Under the pieces are notes generated by a model that saw only the letters and a program-made list of their open reading frames with translations, ran no database searches and was not told the origin of the DNA. The translations under genes were made by a program, and so were the position numbers. This document shows positions 7,905-15,740 of a stretch of DNA of 20,007 nt, piece after piece; positions within the stretch are counted from its first letter, which is position 1; every line of letters begins with the position of its first letter. Source of the stretch: Candidatus Fibrimonadales bacterium. GTDB lineage: Bacteria; Fibrobacterota; Fibrobacteria; Fibrobacterales; Fibrobacteraceae. The stretch spans positions 1-20,007 of the forward strand of contig WQSA01000015.1 of NCBI GenBank assembly GCA_009788135.1. The letters run 5' to 3'.

Positions 7905-10460
7905 ATGAGCTTATTGGATGTATTTAAGCCTAAGTGGCAGAATTCAGAACCTGCTATGCGTAAACAGGCTGTTCAAAGTTTGGGATCTACGGATTTAGAT
8001 GCGCTTTTGGAAGTTGCTAAGAATGATGAAGATGCAGAAATAAGAAAAATAGCTGTTCAAAAAATATCTTCAATAACGCATTTGAACAATTTGTTAAAAA
8101 CAGAACAAGATGCCTCTGTGCAAAGCGCAATAAAAGATACTTTGAGAAAATACTGGCTTAAAACAATAAAAAATCACACAGGCAAACCAGATTGGGATAT
8201 TCATAAAATAATTGCAGAATTACCGGCAAAAGACAAAGATGAGCTGTTGGTTACGGCAAAATCCCCGGAAGTTCGCCTGGAGCTTCTGAAAAACTGTTCC
8301 AGTCAAATGGCATTGGCAGATGTAGCCAAAGGCGATTTGCAAGAGGCAGTGGCTTTGGCAGCGCTTGAAAAACTGCAAAGCGAAAGCCTGCTCAATGAAG
8401 TGGCAAACAACAAAGACAGTTCAAAATTTGACTCCGTGCGCTGCAAAGCGAAAGAAATGCTGGCCGCAATTCATGCTTCAAGAATAGATCCCGCAAAGGA
8501 AGAAGCTGATTTGCAGGCTCAAAAGCAAAAAGCGCTGATTTCCCATGCTGCAAGGCTTTTGGAAAACAAGGATCCTCAATCTGTAAATGCCGAGATGCAA
8601 AGGCTCAAAGCCTCTGCCCAAGGTTTGCAGCTTAGCCCGGAATTAAGCTCTATATTTGAAAAACACGAAGCAAACATGGCTGCAGTTGCCGCAGAGAAAA
8701 AACGTATAGAAGCAGAAGAACATGCTAAAAAAACAGCAGAAGAAGAAGTTAAGAAGCAAAAAGAATCTGAGCTTGCTAAAGAGCAGGTTGTTAAGGAAAG
8801 TACAGAAGTTGTTGCGGAGGAGCCGGCCATGGAAGTTTCGGAAGAAAAATCGGATGATAAGTTGAGCGATGAAGAATACAACGCAAAGATGCCGCAACTG
8901 CAAGCTATAATAGACAGAGTGAATGAACTGGATGAGAACGGTGATTTCAACGAGATTTCCCAAAGCATAAGACAGGCTTTTTATGACTGGAAAGAAATTG
9001 TAGGCGAAGCTAAAACCCAGTTCAAGAATATTTACAAGGAATTCAGGGCTGCAACCAGCCGATTCCAGAACTTGCAGGAATGGGCATCCTGGCATGCCGA
9101 GCAAATACGTGAACAGCTGATAAAAGACATTGAAGAACTTGCCAATACCCCGGTTGTATTGGAAAACAGAGCAAAAGCTTTTACCATGATTGAGCAATGG
9201 AAAGCCGCTGGCTATATGCCAACAGCGAAAATACAGGAGCTTTGGCCGCGCTTTAAAGCCGGGTTGGACAAGGTTATGGACAGCGTTGCCCCTCTGTTGA
9301 AAGAGCAGGAAAAAGGCCAAGAAGAAAATCTTAAGATAAAAGAAGAAATATGCGCTCATATAGAAGAGCTTGCCGTGGCGGAAGGCGAATGGTCAGAGCA
9401 GTTGAAAAAAATCCAGGAATTGCAGGCTAAGTGGAAAAATACCGGCTTTGTTCCCAAGGCTCAAAACCATATTATCTGGGATCGCTATCAGGCAGCAATC
9501 AATTCTTTCTTCAAAAAACAGGAAGCTTATAAAAAGCGCACTCTTGAACAGATTAACGAACGCATTGTAGCTAGGGAAAAGCTTTGCGAAGAGGCTGAGG
9601 CTCTAGCTAGCTCCACTGATTGGAAGAACACGCCAAAGCTATTCACAAAACTCAGCGCAGACTGGAAGTCTGCAGGTTCGGTTCCGGCTGAGCAGTATGA
9701 GAAGCTTTTGCAGAGATTCAAAAAAGCGAGCGACTCATTCTTTGAAAACAGAAATGCCTTCTTTGACAGCGCAAGAAAAACCAGAGAAGAAGTGTGCCAA
9801 AAGATTGAAGCTCTTGCTTTTGATGCTTCTAGCGCAGAGTCTGTTGCTGCGTGGAAGGCCATAGAAGAGGAATGGAAGGCTTTGGAAAACAACGGTTATT
9901 CAAAAGAGCTTAACGAGAGATTTTACTCGGTTTCAGATCGTATATGGGAATCTGCTTCCAAAAGCAATCCTGAAATAACAAAAGAACTGGATAAGAACTG
10001 GGAAGTGAAACACGGTTTAAAAGAACAGTTGAAAAATATTTTGGAGCAGGGCAACTTTAAATTCAGAACTTTGCAAGCTGTTCGCGGTTTGCAGACCGAA
10101 TGGGAAAAAACTGGTCGTTGCGGAGCTGCGGAAACGGATATTTTCAACGAATTCAATGAGCTTGTGCAGTCTTTCTTTGCTACTTATAACGATCAAAAGG
10201 AAATTAGAAGCAATTTAGACAAAATTAATGCACAAAAGAAAGAGGAGCTGTGCAGGCAGGCAGAAGAGCTTCTGGCAAAGGCCCAGAGCCAAACTCTAAC
10301 GCGCGCAGAAGTTGTTTCGGAAACCAATTCGTTGAGAGTTTCATGGAGAGAATCAGGAAACGTTTCAATGCATTTGGCAAAAATTTTGTGGAAGCGCTTT
10401 AACACAGCTTGCAACACTGCATGCCACGCATTCGACAATGAACCTGTGGCCGCAGAATGA
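7905..10460 (+). CDS. Large helical protein with HEAT-like N-terminus and tandem DUF349 repeats
   Basis: 851 aa, almost wholly helical, without signal peptide or membrane segment, so cytoplasmic. Residues about 1-165 look like HEAT repeats (for example DLDALLEVAKNDEDAEIRKIA). About 195-325 is a charged Glu/Lys/Ala coiled-coil-like linker. From about 330 to the end are six to seven DUF349 units. Each has a helix, then LxxxWK..G.vP, then a helix ending in FF (clear examples near 480-540, 557-620 and 624-690: AEALASSTDWKN..., LSADWKSAGSVPAEQYEKLLQRF). The function of DUF349 proteins is not known to me. SD AGAGG is at 7894-7898, six bases before ATG. Its stop overlaps the thrH start (ATGA), so the two are translationally coupled, but no functional link is evident. 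Confidence 0.88.
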   Translation: MSLLDVFKPKWQNSEPAMRKQAVQSLGSTDLDALLEVAKNDEDAEIRKIAVQKISSITHLNNLLKTEQDASVQSAIKDTLRKYWLKTIKNHTGKPDWDIHKIIAELPAKDKDELLVTAKSPEVRLELLKNCSSQMALADVAKGDLQEAVALAALEKLQSESLLNEVANNKDSSKFDSVRCKAKEMLAAIHASRIDPAKEEADLQAQKQKALISHAARLLENKDPQSVNAEMQRLKASAQGLQLSPELSSIFEKHEANMAAVAAEKKRIEAEEHAKKTAEEEVKKQKESELAKEQVVKESTEVVAEEPAMEVSEEKSDDKLSDEEYNAKMPQLQAIIDRVNELDENGDFNEISQSIRQAFYDWKEIVGEAKTQFKNIYKEFRAATSRFQNLQEWASWHAEQIREQLIKDIEELANTPVVLENRAKAFTMIEQWKAAGYMPTAKIQELWPRFKAGLDKVMDSVAPLLKEQEKGQEENLKIKEEICAHIEELAVAEGEWSEQLKKIQELQAKWKNTGFVPKAQNHIIWDRYQAAINSFFKKQEAYKKRTLEQINERIVAREKLCEEAEALASSTDWKNTPKLFTKLSADWKSAGSVPAEQYEKLLQRFKKASDSFFENRNAFFDSARKTREEVCQKIEALAFDASSAESVAAWKAIEEEWKALENNGYSKELNERFYSVSDRIWESASKSNPEITKELDKNWEVKHGLKEQLKNILEQGNFKFRTLQAVRGLQTEWEKTGRCGAAETDIFNEFNELVQSFFATYNDQKEIRSNLDKINAQKKEELCRQAEELLAKAQSQTLTRAEVVSETNSLRVSWRESGNVSMHLAKILWKRFNTACNTACHAFDNEPVAAE

Positions 10461-11050
10461 TCGCTGCGCTTGATTTGGAAGGAGTTCTTTCTCCGGAAAT
10501 ATGGATTTCCGTTGCAGAGCGAACAAAGATAGACGAGCTTCGCTTGACGACTCGCGACATTTCCGATTACGATGAGCTTATGCAGCATCGCTTGAGAATT
10601 TTGGACAAGCAGGGCATAAAGCTTTCCGATATACAAAGCGTTATAGAGGGCATGCCTCTTTTGCCGGGAGCAAAGGAATTTTTAGACAAGCTTCGCTCTT
10701 ATTGCCAGGTGGTAATTTTATCTGATACCTTTTCGCAATTCGCAAAACCGATAATGAAAAACTTAGGCTATCCAACCTTGTTTTGCCATAATCTCGAAGT
10801 GAAAGACGATAGGATTGTAGGCTACAAGCTGCGTCAGAAAAATCAAAAGCGCCGCGCTGTTGAGGCGTTTAAATCGCTAAACTTTAAAGTCTTTGCCGCT
10901 GGCGATTCTTATAACGATATTGAAATGCTGAAGACTGCGGATTGGGCATGTTTATTTTGTGCTCCAGACACGGTGAAAAAAGAGTTTCCACAGTTCAGAG
11001 CTGTGGAAACTTATGAAGAATTATTTGAAATCGTTCATGAACTGCACTAA
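10457..11050 (+). CDS. thrH: ThrH-type phosphoserine phosphatase / homoserine phosphotransferase
   Basis: 197 aa HAD-family enzyme. The N-terminus LDLEGVLSPEIW carries the nucleophile Asp6 and Glu8 in the DxE form characteristic of ThrH rather than SerB. Motif II is LSDT (88-91), and motif IV is AAGDSYNDIEML (147-158). The substrate-region TTRDISDYDELM and GYKLRQK match the Pseudomonas ThrH pattern. ThrH has phosphoserine phosphatase and phosphoserine-to-homoserine phosphotransfer activity. Here it may supply the last step of serine synthesis, since no SerB is in view and serC lies next door. The start overlaps the DUF349-gene stop by ATGA. The last 30 bp overlap the end of serC on the other strand. 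Confidence 0.93.
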   Translation: MIAALDLEGVLSPEIWISVAERTKIDELRLTTRDISDYDELMQHRLRILDKQGIKLSDIQSVIEGMPLLPGAKEFLDKLRSYCQVVILSDTFSQFAKPIMKNLGYPTLFCHNLEVKDDRIVGYKLRQKNQKRRAVEAFKSLNFKVFAAGDSYNDIEMLKTADWACLFCAPDTVKKEFPQFRAVETYEELFEIVHELH

Positions 11051-12106
11051 GGTTTCAACGCCTTCAATTGGCATTGCATTGTAAATGCTCGCTCTGAATC
11101 CGCCCACCGAGCGGTGTCCTTTCAATTGTTCCAAGCCTTTTTCCACAGCGCCTTTCAAGAATTTCTTTTCCATTTCTTCTTTCTGGTCTGCGGCAACGGC
11201 ATCTTCTCTGAACACGAATGGAATGTTCATTGTGGAGCGGTCTTCTTTAGCAGCGGTGCCTTTGAACATCTTTGAATTGTCCAAAGCATCGTAGAGAAGA
11301 TTGGCTTTTTTGGTGTTTATTTTTTCCATTTCCGCAACGCCGCCGAGATTTTTGAGCCAGTGCAAAACTCTGTTCATCACGTAAATTGAGAACACGGGCG
11401 GAGTGTTGAACATTGAATGTTCTGGAATGTGAGTGCGGTAGTCCAGCATCGTTGGAATGTCGCGCTGCACCTTGCCCAGAATATCGGAACGAACTATAAC
11501 GGTAGCCACGCCTGCAGGCCCCATGTTTTTCTGAGCGCCGGCGTATATAAGCCCGAACTTGGAAACATCAATCGGGCGGCTCAGAATATCCGAGCTCATA
11601 TCGCAAACCAGATAGGTATTTGCGTTTGGGAATTCCTTCCACTGCGTTCCGTAAATAGTGTTGTTGCTTGTAATGTGCAGATATGTTGCGCCCGGAGTTT
11701 GCTCAAAGTTTTTTGGGATGTGATTATATACGCTTTCTTTGGAAGAGCAAACCACGTTCACTTTTCCGAATTTCTTCGCTTCTTTCAATGCTTTGTTTGC
11801 CCATACGCCTGTATCTGTGTAATCTGCGCTTGCGCTTGAGTCTAGCAGGTTTATGGGAACCATGCAGAATTGCAGGGATGCGCCGCCGCCCAAAAACAGA
11901 ACCTCGTAGCCAGATGGAATAGACAGAAGCTCTTTCAAAAGAGATTCTGTTTCTGCAACCATTCCTTCTATGGGTTTGGTGCGGTGGCTCATTTCCAGAA
12001 TGCCAACACCCGTGCCTGCGAAATCTGCGATTGCGGCTGCTGCTTCTTCTGTTGCCTGTTGGGGAAGGGTACTGGGACCCGCGCTAAAATTGAAAACTTT
12101 TTTCAT
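11021..12106 (-). CDS. serC: Phosphoserine aminotransferase SerC
   Basis: 361 aa, normal length. This PLP enzyme converts 3-phosphohydroxypyruvate and glutamate to phosphoserine. NFSAGPSTLP opens the protein; GGGASLQF (73-80), CDMSSDILSRP (168-178) and the PLP lysine Lys193 in YAGAQKNMGPAG are all present. The C-terminus has GHRSVGGFRASIYNA, the substrate-binding segment typical of SerC. It is the last gene of the mutA - ybbR - tsaD - serC unit, with its ATG overlapping the tsaD stop by one base (TAATG) and no SD, so it probably depends on reinitiation. Its 3' end overlaps thrH by 30 bp in antisense. Confidence 0.97.
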   Translation of the reverse strand: MKKVFNFSAGPSTLPQQATEEAAAAIADFAGTGVGILEMSHRTKPIEGMVAETESLLKELLSIPSGYEVLFLGGGASLQFCMVPINLLDSSASADYTDTGVWANKALKEAKKFGKVNVVCSSKESVYNHIPKNFEQTPGATYLHITSNNTIYGTQWKEFPNANTYLVCDMSSDILSRPIDVSKFGLIYAGAQKNMGPAGVATVIVRSDILGKVQRDIPTMLDYRTHIPEHSMFNTPPVFSIYVMNRVLHWLKNLGGVAEMEKINTKKANLLYDALDNSKMFKGTAAKEDRSTMNIPFVFREDAVAADQKEEMEKKFLKGAVEKGLEQLKGHRSVGGFRASIYNAMPIEGVETLVQFMNDFK

Positions 12107-13071
12107 TAAGAAAAATTAGTAAAAATAGCCGCTGCCGCTATCATTGCGCCGTTGTCTGTGCAAAGCTCGGGAGGCGGGCATATAAAATTTAAACCGCTTT
12201 TTTCAGCACGCTGGGCCATAAGCTCCCTTAGCCTGTAATTTGCGCTGACTCCGCCGCACAAAATTAGATTCTCAACTCCATATTTCTTTGCAGCATTAAC
12301 CGCTTTCAAAGATAAGATATCCGCTATGGCTTCTTGCAAGCTAGCGCAAATATCCGCAATATGTTCCTTTACAAAGTCTTCGCCTTTTGTCTGAACATAG
12401 CGCAGAACCGCAGTTTTCAATCCGCTAAACGAGAAATCAAAGGAATTGGCTTCGTTAAGCGCTCTGGGAAATTCATGAAAATTCTTATCGCCGCTCTTGG
12501 CTAACTTGCTTATAGCCGCACCCGCAGGGTAACCAAGCCCAAGAATTTTTCCGCTCTTGTCAAAAGCCTCGCCCGCAGCATCATCTCGAGTCTTGCCCAC
12601 TATAGCATTTTCTTTTGTCAAAACCAATTCTGTATGCCCTCCGGAGACTATTAAAGCGAGAAGTGGAGAGTTGAGAGTGGAGAGTGGAGAGTTTAATAAT
12701 GCGGAGCTGATATGCCCTTTCAAATGGTTTATTCCGTAGCTTTTTATGTTTAGGTCTTTTGCCAATCCTCTTGCGAAATTTATTCCTACTAGCAATGAAC
12801 CCATCAATCCGGGGCTTTGGGTGTAGGCTATTTGACCTATATCTTCAATGTTTATATTTGCTTCTTTCAAAGCTTGTTGCAAAACTGGAACTATTTTTTC
12901 CAAATGCGCGCGCGAGGCAAGTTCTGGCACAACTCCGCCCCAGGCTTTGTGCTCATCTATTTGGCTGTAGAGGCAGTTGGATAAAATATCAATTGAATCT
13001 CCGTTATTGCGCAACACTGCGCAAGCGGTATCGTCGCAGCTAGTCTCTATTCCAAGCCAGATATTATTCAT
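12106..13071 (-). CDS. tsaD: tRNA N6-adenosine threonylcarbamoyltransferase TsaD, carrying a heptad element
   Basis: 321 aa. TsaD transfers the threonylcarbamoyl group to A37 of ANN-decoding tRNAs (t6A) together with TsaB and TsaE, and is usually essential. Motifs seen: GIETSCDDTA (7-16), metal ligands His116 and His120 in INHLKGH, SGGHTEL (143-149), FSFSGLKTA, CGGVSANYRLRE (272-283) and Asp306 in CTDNGAM. Residues 127-137, NSPLSTLNSPL, come wholly from a 32-bp heptad element. They fill the variable loop between HLKGH and SGGHT, where E. coli has an unrelated stretch of similar length. The start overlaps the end of the ybbR-like gene by 8 bp, and the stop overlaps serC by 1 bp. The SD is weak (AGAG just before ATG). 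Confidence 0.97.
   Translation of the reverse strand: MNNIWLGIETSCDDTACAVLRNNGDSIDILSNCLYSQIDEHKAWGGVVPELASRAHLEKIVPVLQQALKEANINIEDIGQIAYTQSPGLMGSLLVGINFARGLAKDLNIKSYGINHLKGHISSALLNSPLSTLNSPLLALIVSGGHTELVLTKENAIVGKTRDDAAGEAFDKSGKILGLGYPAGAAISKLAKSGDKNFHEFPRALNEANSFDFSFSGLKTAVLRYVQTKGEDFVKEHIADICASLQEAIADILSLKAVNAAKKYGVENLILCGGVSANYRLRELMAQRAEKSGLNFICPPPELCTDNGAMIAAAAIFTNFS
12662..12693 (+). repeat. Heptad element copy C (inside tsaD)
   Basis: A + GTGGAGA, GTTGAGA, GTGGAGA, GTGGAGA + GTT, 32 bp. The coding (minus) strand reads NSPLSTLNSPL, in the same frame and orientation as copy A in mnmE. Confidence 0.95.
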
Positions 13072-13993
13072 TCTCTATTAAACGAAATTTTTCCGGAACA
13101 ACCTGCCAATTGCTAATCGGGTAGGGGATATGAACAGTTGGCTTCAGCTCGTCTGTATTCTCAATTGAAAATCTGGAAAATTCAATGTAGAGATTTATGT
13201 CTTGCGGATCTATTGAGGAAATCAATTCTTTTCCTCCGGAAACTTCAATATCGGCTTTCGATGGAGAAAGAGAAAAAACGCTTCTATCAAAACTGCCTAT
13301 CAGGCGAACTGGAATTCCGGAGAATATTTTATGGTCCAAAGGCTCAATTTTTATCTGAACAAACAGAGTGGTATCTGCAATGTCCACTATGGAATGAATC
13401 GAAGACAAGTCCAGCGATATAGGGAGCGAATTGCTCCACTTCAAATTTGTCATGGAAACTGTTTTTGTGGGAATATAGTTTACTTGCGCAACTGCGCTTC
13501 TCGCTCCGGAAATTAAAACGGAATCTGGTATTATTTTTGGCTTGCCGAGCAATGTGTAACCTGGTGCAGCTTGAATATCAAGCTTTGGCTGCACCGGTAC
13601 TTTCAGTTCAATTCTCGCATCCAATTCAATGTTCAACTGGTTTGTTTGCCTAACGCGCAACATTTTCACCTCTGGCATGCCTGGCGAAATAAATCGGATT
13701 TGGTCGCTAGAAATCCTGTTTTTACCGAGCGGCATACCCTTCAAGTCTATTTCAAGGCTTGCGGAGCGGTTTAATTTTAAGTGAATCAAGCTTATGGCCT
13801 TGCCTTCCAACTGCACCGCCATAGTTTGCGGCGGCGGATGAACCAAGGCCATATTTTCTTGCAAGTTCAGAACCTTAACGGGCAGTTCGATTTCCGTTCT
13901 GGTTTCTTCCCTTGAAACCACAGCAAACCAGACTAGGCATCCGCATAGCAATGCTAAAAGTTTAAGGGAATTTTTGGCAAAGAAATCTTTCAA
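13064..13993 (-). CDS. YbbR-like membrane-anchored protein
   Basis: 309 aa. An N-terminal membrane anchor (about residues 10-27, LKLLALLCGCLVWFAVV) is followed by a beta-rich extracytoplasmic part with three to four YbbR-type repeats. This layout matches YbbR/CdaR-like proteins, which in Firmicutes regulate the diadenylate cyclase CdaA; no cyclase gene is next to it here, so its partner is unknown. VSREETRTEIELPVKVLNL right after the anchor is typical of the family. The start is TTG (minus of 13991-13993), overlapping the mutA stop as TTGA. AGG in TTAGGTG, a few bases upstream, may act as SD, and no ATG lies nearby in frame. It overlaps tsaD by 8 bp. Confidence 0.83.
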   Translation of the reverse strand: MKDFFAKNSLKLLALLCGCLVWFAVVSREETRTEIELPVKVLNLQENMALVHPPPQTMAVQLEGKAISLIHLKLNRSASLEIDLKGMPLGKNRISSDQIRFISPGMPEVKMLRVRQTNQLNIELDARIELKVPVQPKLDIQAAPGYTLLGKPKIIPDSVLISGARSAVAQVNYIPTKTVSMTNLKWSNSLPISLDLSSIHSIVDIADTTLFVQIKIEPLDHKIFSGIPVRLIGSFDRSVFSLSPSKADIEVSGGKELISSIDPQDINLYIEFSRFSIENTDELKPTVHIPYPISNWQVVPEKFRLIENE

Positions 13994-15558
13994 GCCACAC
14001 CTAATTTCTTTTGATATGAGCTCAAAGAATCTATTACATTCGTCAGAACATGAATAAAGTCTTGCGCTCCTGCAGCTTTCAATTCCTCAGCATCTTTAGG
14101 ATTGCCGGCAATTATGCGGATAATTCCCGGGAATTCTTTTTCAAGAGCCGGGAAAATTTCCTTTGCAAGCCCGCTGTATTCTTCGTCTTTGGAACATAAC
14201 ACCACAATTTGAGGCGAATTCTTTTTCACGAGTTCAATACCCTCAGCAACGCTTGAAATTCCGTTGGTGTCTATAACCGTGTATCCTGCGCAACCAAAGA
14301 AATTCTTGATAAATGTTGCGCGAGCGAGGCGCATGCCCAAGTCTCCGGCAGTCCACAAGAATACCTTTGGAGCTTTTCCGCTCTTTTCCGTTTGCAAGCG
14401 AAGCTCTTCAAATACCTGCGGTCCTCGGCGAATGCTCGAAGTCGTTGTGATTTTGTCGCTCATTTTTTCTTGCAAGTTCGGATATTGGTTTGTACCGACA
14501 AACACTTCGCGGCGTTGAGCGATAAGTTTTTCCTTTTGCTTGCAGCTTTCTTCAATGGCTTTTTCAATGGAATTTGGATCAAACTTTTTAAATGCTTCCA
14601 GAACTTTGGATGCAATCTGCTCGGTTAGCGTTTCTATATAGTAGGAGCCTGCGGAAGGATCGACTATTTTATGGAAATTGCATTCGTTTTTGAGCAGCAG
14701 TTGAACATTGCGTGCTATGCGGCAACTGAATTCGTCAGGTTTTTTGAATACTGCATCGTAAGGAATAACCGTGATAGAGTCTGCGCCAGCTATTGCTGCG
14801 CTCATGGCTTCCGTTGTTACCCGGAGCATGTTCACATTAGGATCAAATACGGTGGCATTCCATAATGATGTGCATACATGGATTTTTGCAGTGCCTGTTA
14901 CCCCGTACTCTTTGAGCACGTTTGCCCACAAAATGCGCAGCGCACGGATTTTTGCAATTTCAAGGAAGTATCTTGAGCCAACGCTTATGCTGAACGAAAT
15001 CTGAGCGGCAGCCTGTTCTGCGGTTTGGCCCGCTTCGGTCAGAGCATCCATTTGTTCCAAGCCTCCATATAGGGCTATGCTGAGTTCCTGGATTATGTTT
15101 GCGCCAGCGTTGTGGTAGTTGTGGGTTTTGATAATGGATTTATTTTCGATAAAGTCAAAATAAACCTTGCTTGAGTCTATGCCTGCGCTTAGGGCTTGGC
15201 AATCCGCTTGGGTTCCGTGCAAAAAGCATACTGCGTTTGCGCCGCGTTCCAGAGCGAGCTTTGCGGCTGCATTTGCAGCGGCTACGTTTTCTTCGTAGAT
15301 GTTTTCTCTTATTTCCCAGTTGTTATCTGTTTTTTTGGTGCCGCGCGCAAATGGGAATTCGCCTGGCAGGTTGTTTAAAAGCCAGGAGATGCCATCGGTA
15401 TCGGCTTTGCGATAGTAGGGTTTAACCGCTATGCCTTCCAGCGTTTTCCAGACCAGCTTTTTTTCGTAATCTGCCCCCTTAAGGTCTGCCTGTATAGTGG
15501 CTTCCCATTCCTCGGTAGAAACATCGGGGAATTCCGCAAACAATTTTTCCTGGCTCAT
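13990..15558 (-). CDS. mutA: Methylmalonyl-CoA mutase small (non-catalytic) subunit
   Basis: 522 aa. It pairs with the catalytic large subunit, which interconverts succinyl-CoA and R-methylmalonyl-CoA with B12, a step in succinate-propionate metabolism. The barrel part (about 1-370) has PYYRKADTDGISWLLNNLPGE, FPFARGTKK and WEIRENI, the small-subunit version of the N-terminus. SAGSYYIETLTEQIA is the conserved mutase segment. The C-terminal Rossmann-like domain (about 385-522) lacks the DxHxxG cobalamin ligand, having FLWTAGDLGMRLA instead, so it cannot bind B12 in the usual way. It is shorter than the about 640-aa Propionibacterium subunit. mutB, normally directly downstream, is absent here; a ybbR-like gene follows. 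SD AGAGGA is at 15562-15567, close to ATG. Confidence 0.9.
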   Translation of the reverse strand: MSQEKLFAEFPDVSTEEWEATIQADLKGADYEKKLVWKTLEGIAVKPYYRKADTDGISWLLNNLPGEFPFARGTKKTDNNWEIRENIYEENVAAANAAAKLALERGANAVCFLHGTQADCQALSAGIDSSKVYFDFIENKSIIKTHNYHNAGANIIQELSIALYGGLEQMDALTEAGQTAEQAAAQISFSISVGSRYFLEIAKIRALRILWANVLKEYGVTGTAKIHVCTSLWNATVFDPNVNMLRVTTEAMSAAIAGADSITVIPYDAVFKKPDEFSCRIARNVQLLLKNECNFHKIVDPSAGSYYIETLTEQIASKVLEAFKKFDPNSIEKAIEESCKQKEKLIAQRREVFVGTNQYPNLQEKMSDKITTTSSIRRGPQVFEELRLQTEKSGKAPKVFLWTAGDLGMRLARATFIKNFFGCAGYTVIDTNGISSVAEGIELVKKNSPQIVVLCSKDEEYSGLAKEIFPALEKEFPGIIRIIAGNPKDAEELKAAGAQDFIHVLTNVIDSLSSYQKKLGVA

Positions 15559-15582
15559 AAGTCCTCTTTATTTTAGTTTATA

Positions 15583-15610
15583 GTAATATAGTAAATATTG
15601 ATAAACTCAA
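15583..15610 (-). promoter_or_regulatory. Possible mutA promoter
   Basis: Minus strand: TTGAGT (15605-15610), a 16-bp spacer, then TATTAC (15583-15588), leading to the SD AGAGGA and the mutA ATG. An overlapping TATATT is an alternative -10. Weak match; it would drive mutA-ybbR-tsaD-serC. Confidence 0.3.
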
Positions 15611-15622
15611 ACATCATGGCTT

Positions 15623-15654
15623 AGTTGAGAGTGGAAAGTTGAGAGTTGAGAGTG
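15623..15654 (+). repeat. Heptad element copy D (intergenic, hisA-mutA)
   Basis: A + GTTGAGA, GTGGAAA, GTTGAGA, GTTGAGA + GTG, 32 bp, with one off-consensus base in heptad 2. It is the inverted partner of copy E, 54 bp away. Confidence 0.93.
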
Positions 15655-15708
15655 AAAAAACTTGAAACACTGCGTTTTTAAGCTAATTTAGCTGTTATGC
15701 TTAAAAAT

Positions 15709-15740
15709 AACTCTCCACTCTCAATTCTCAACTCTCAACT
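15709..15740 (-). repeat. Heptad element copy E (3' end of hisA)
   Basis: On minus: A + GTTGAGA, GTTGAGA, ATTGAGA, GTGGAGA + GTT, 32 bp. It encodes the last hisA codons (LRVEN) and its TGA stop, formed by AATTGAG in heptad 3. Confidence 0.93.

Larger units (their letters stand above)
15623..15740. repeat. Nested inverted-repeat structure after hisA
   Basis: Copies D and E are inverted arms (about 27 of 32 positions pair, more with G-U). Between them are a perfect 9-bp inverted repeat, TTTTTAAGC (15675-15683) with GCTTAAAAA (15699-15707), and an overlapping palindrome AGCTAATTTAGCT (15681-15693). In hisA mRNA this could fold as a long hairpin. No U run follows the outer stem, so it is not a canonical terminator. 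Confidence 0.6.

Noticed and set aside
8643..9359. 238-codon minus frame opposite the DUF349 gene
   Set aside because: Its Phe/Leu/Cys-rich product is the expected antisense of Lys/Glu-rich helical coding sequence, not a membrane protein.
15655..15708. Rho-independent terminator between hisA and mutA
   Set aside because: The inverted repeats are AT-rich and not followed by a U run in the direction of transcription, so only a general hairpin is reported.
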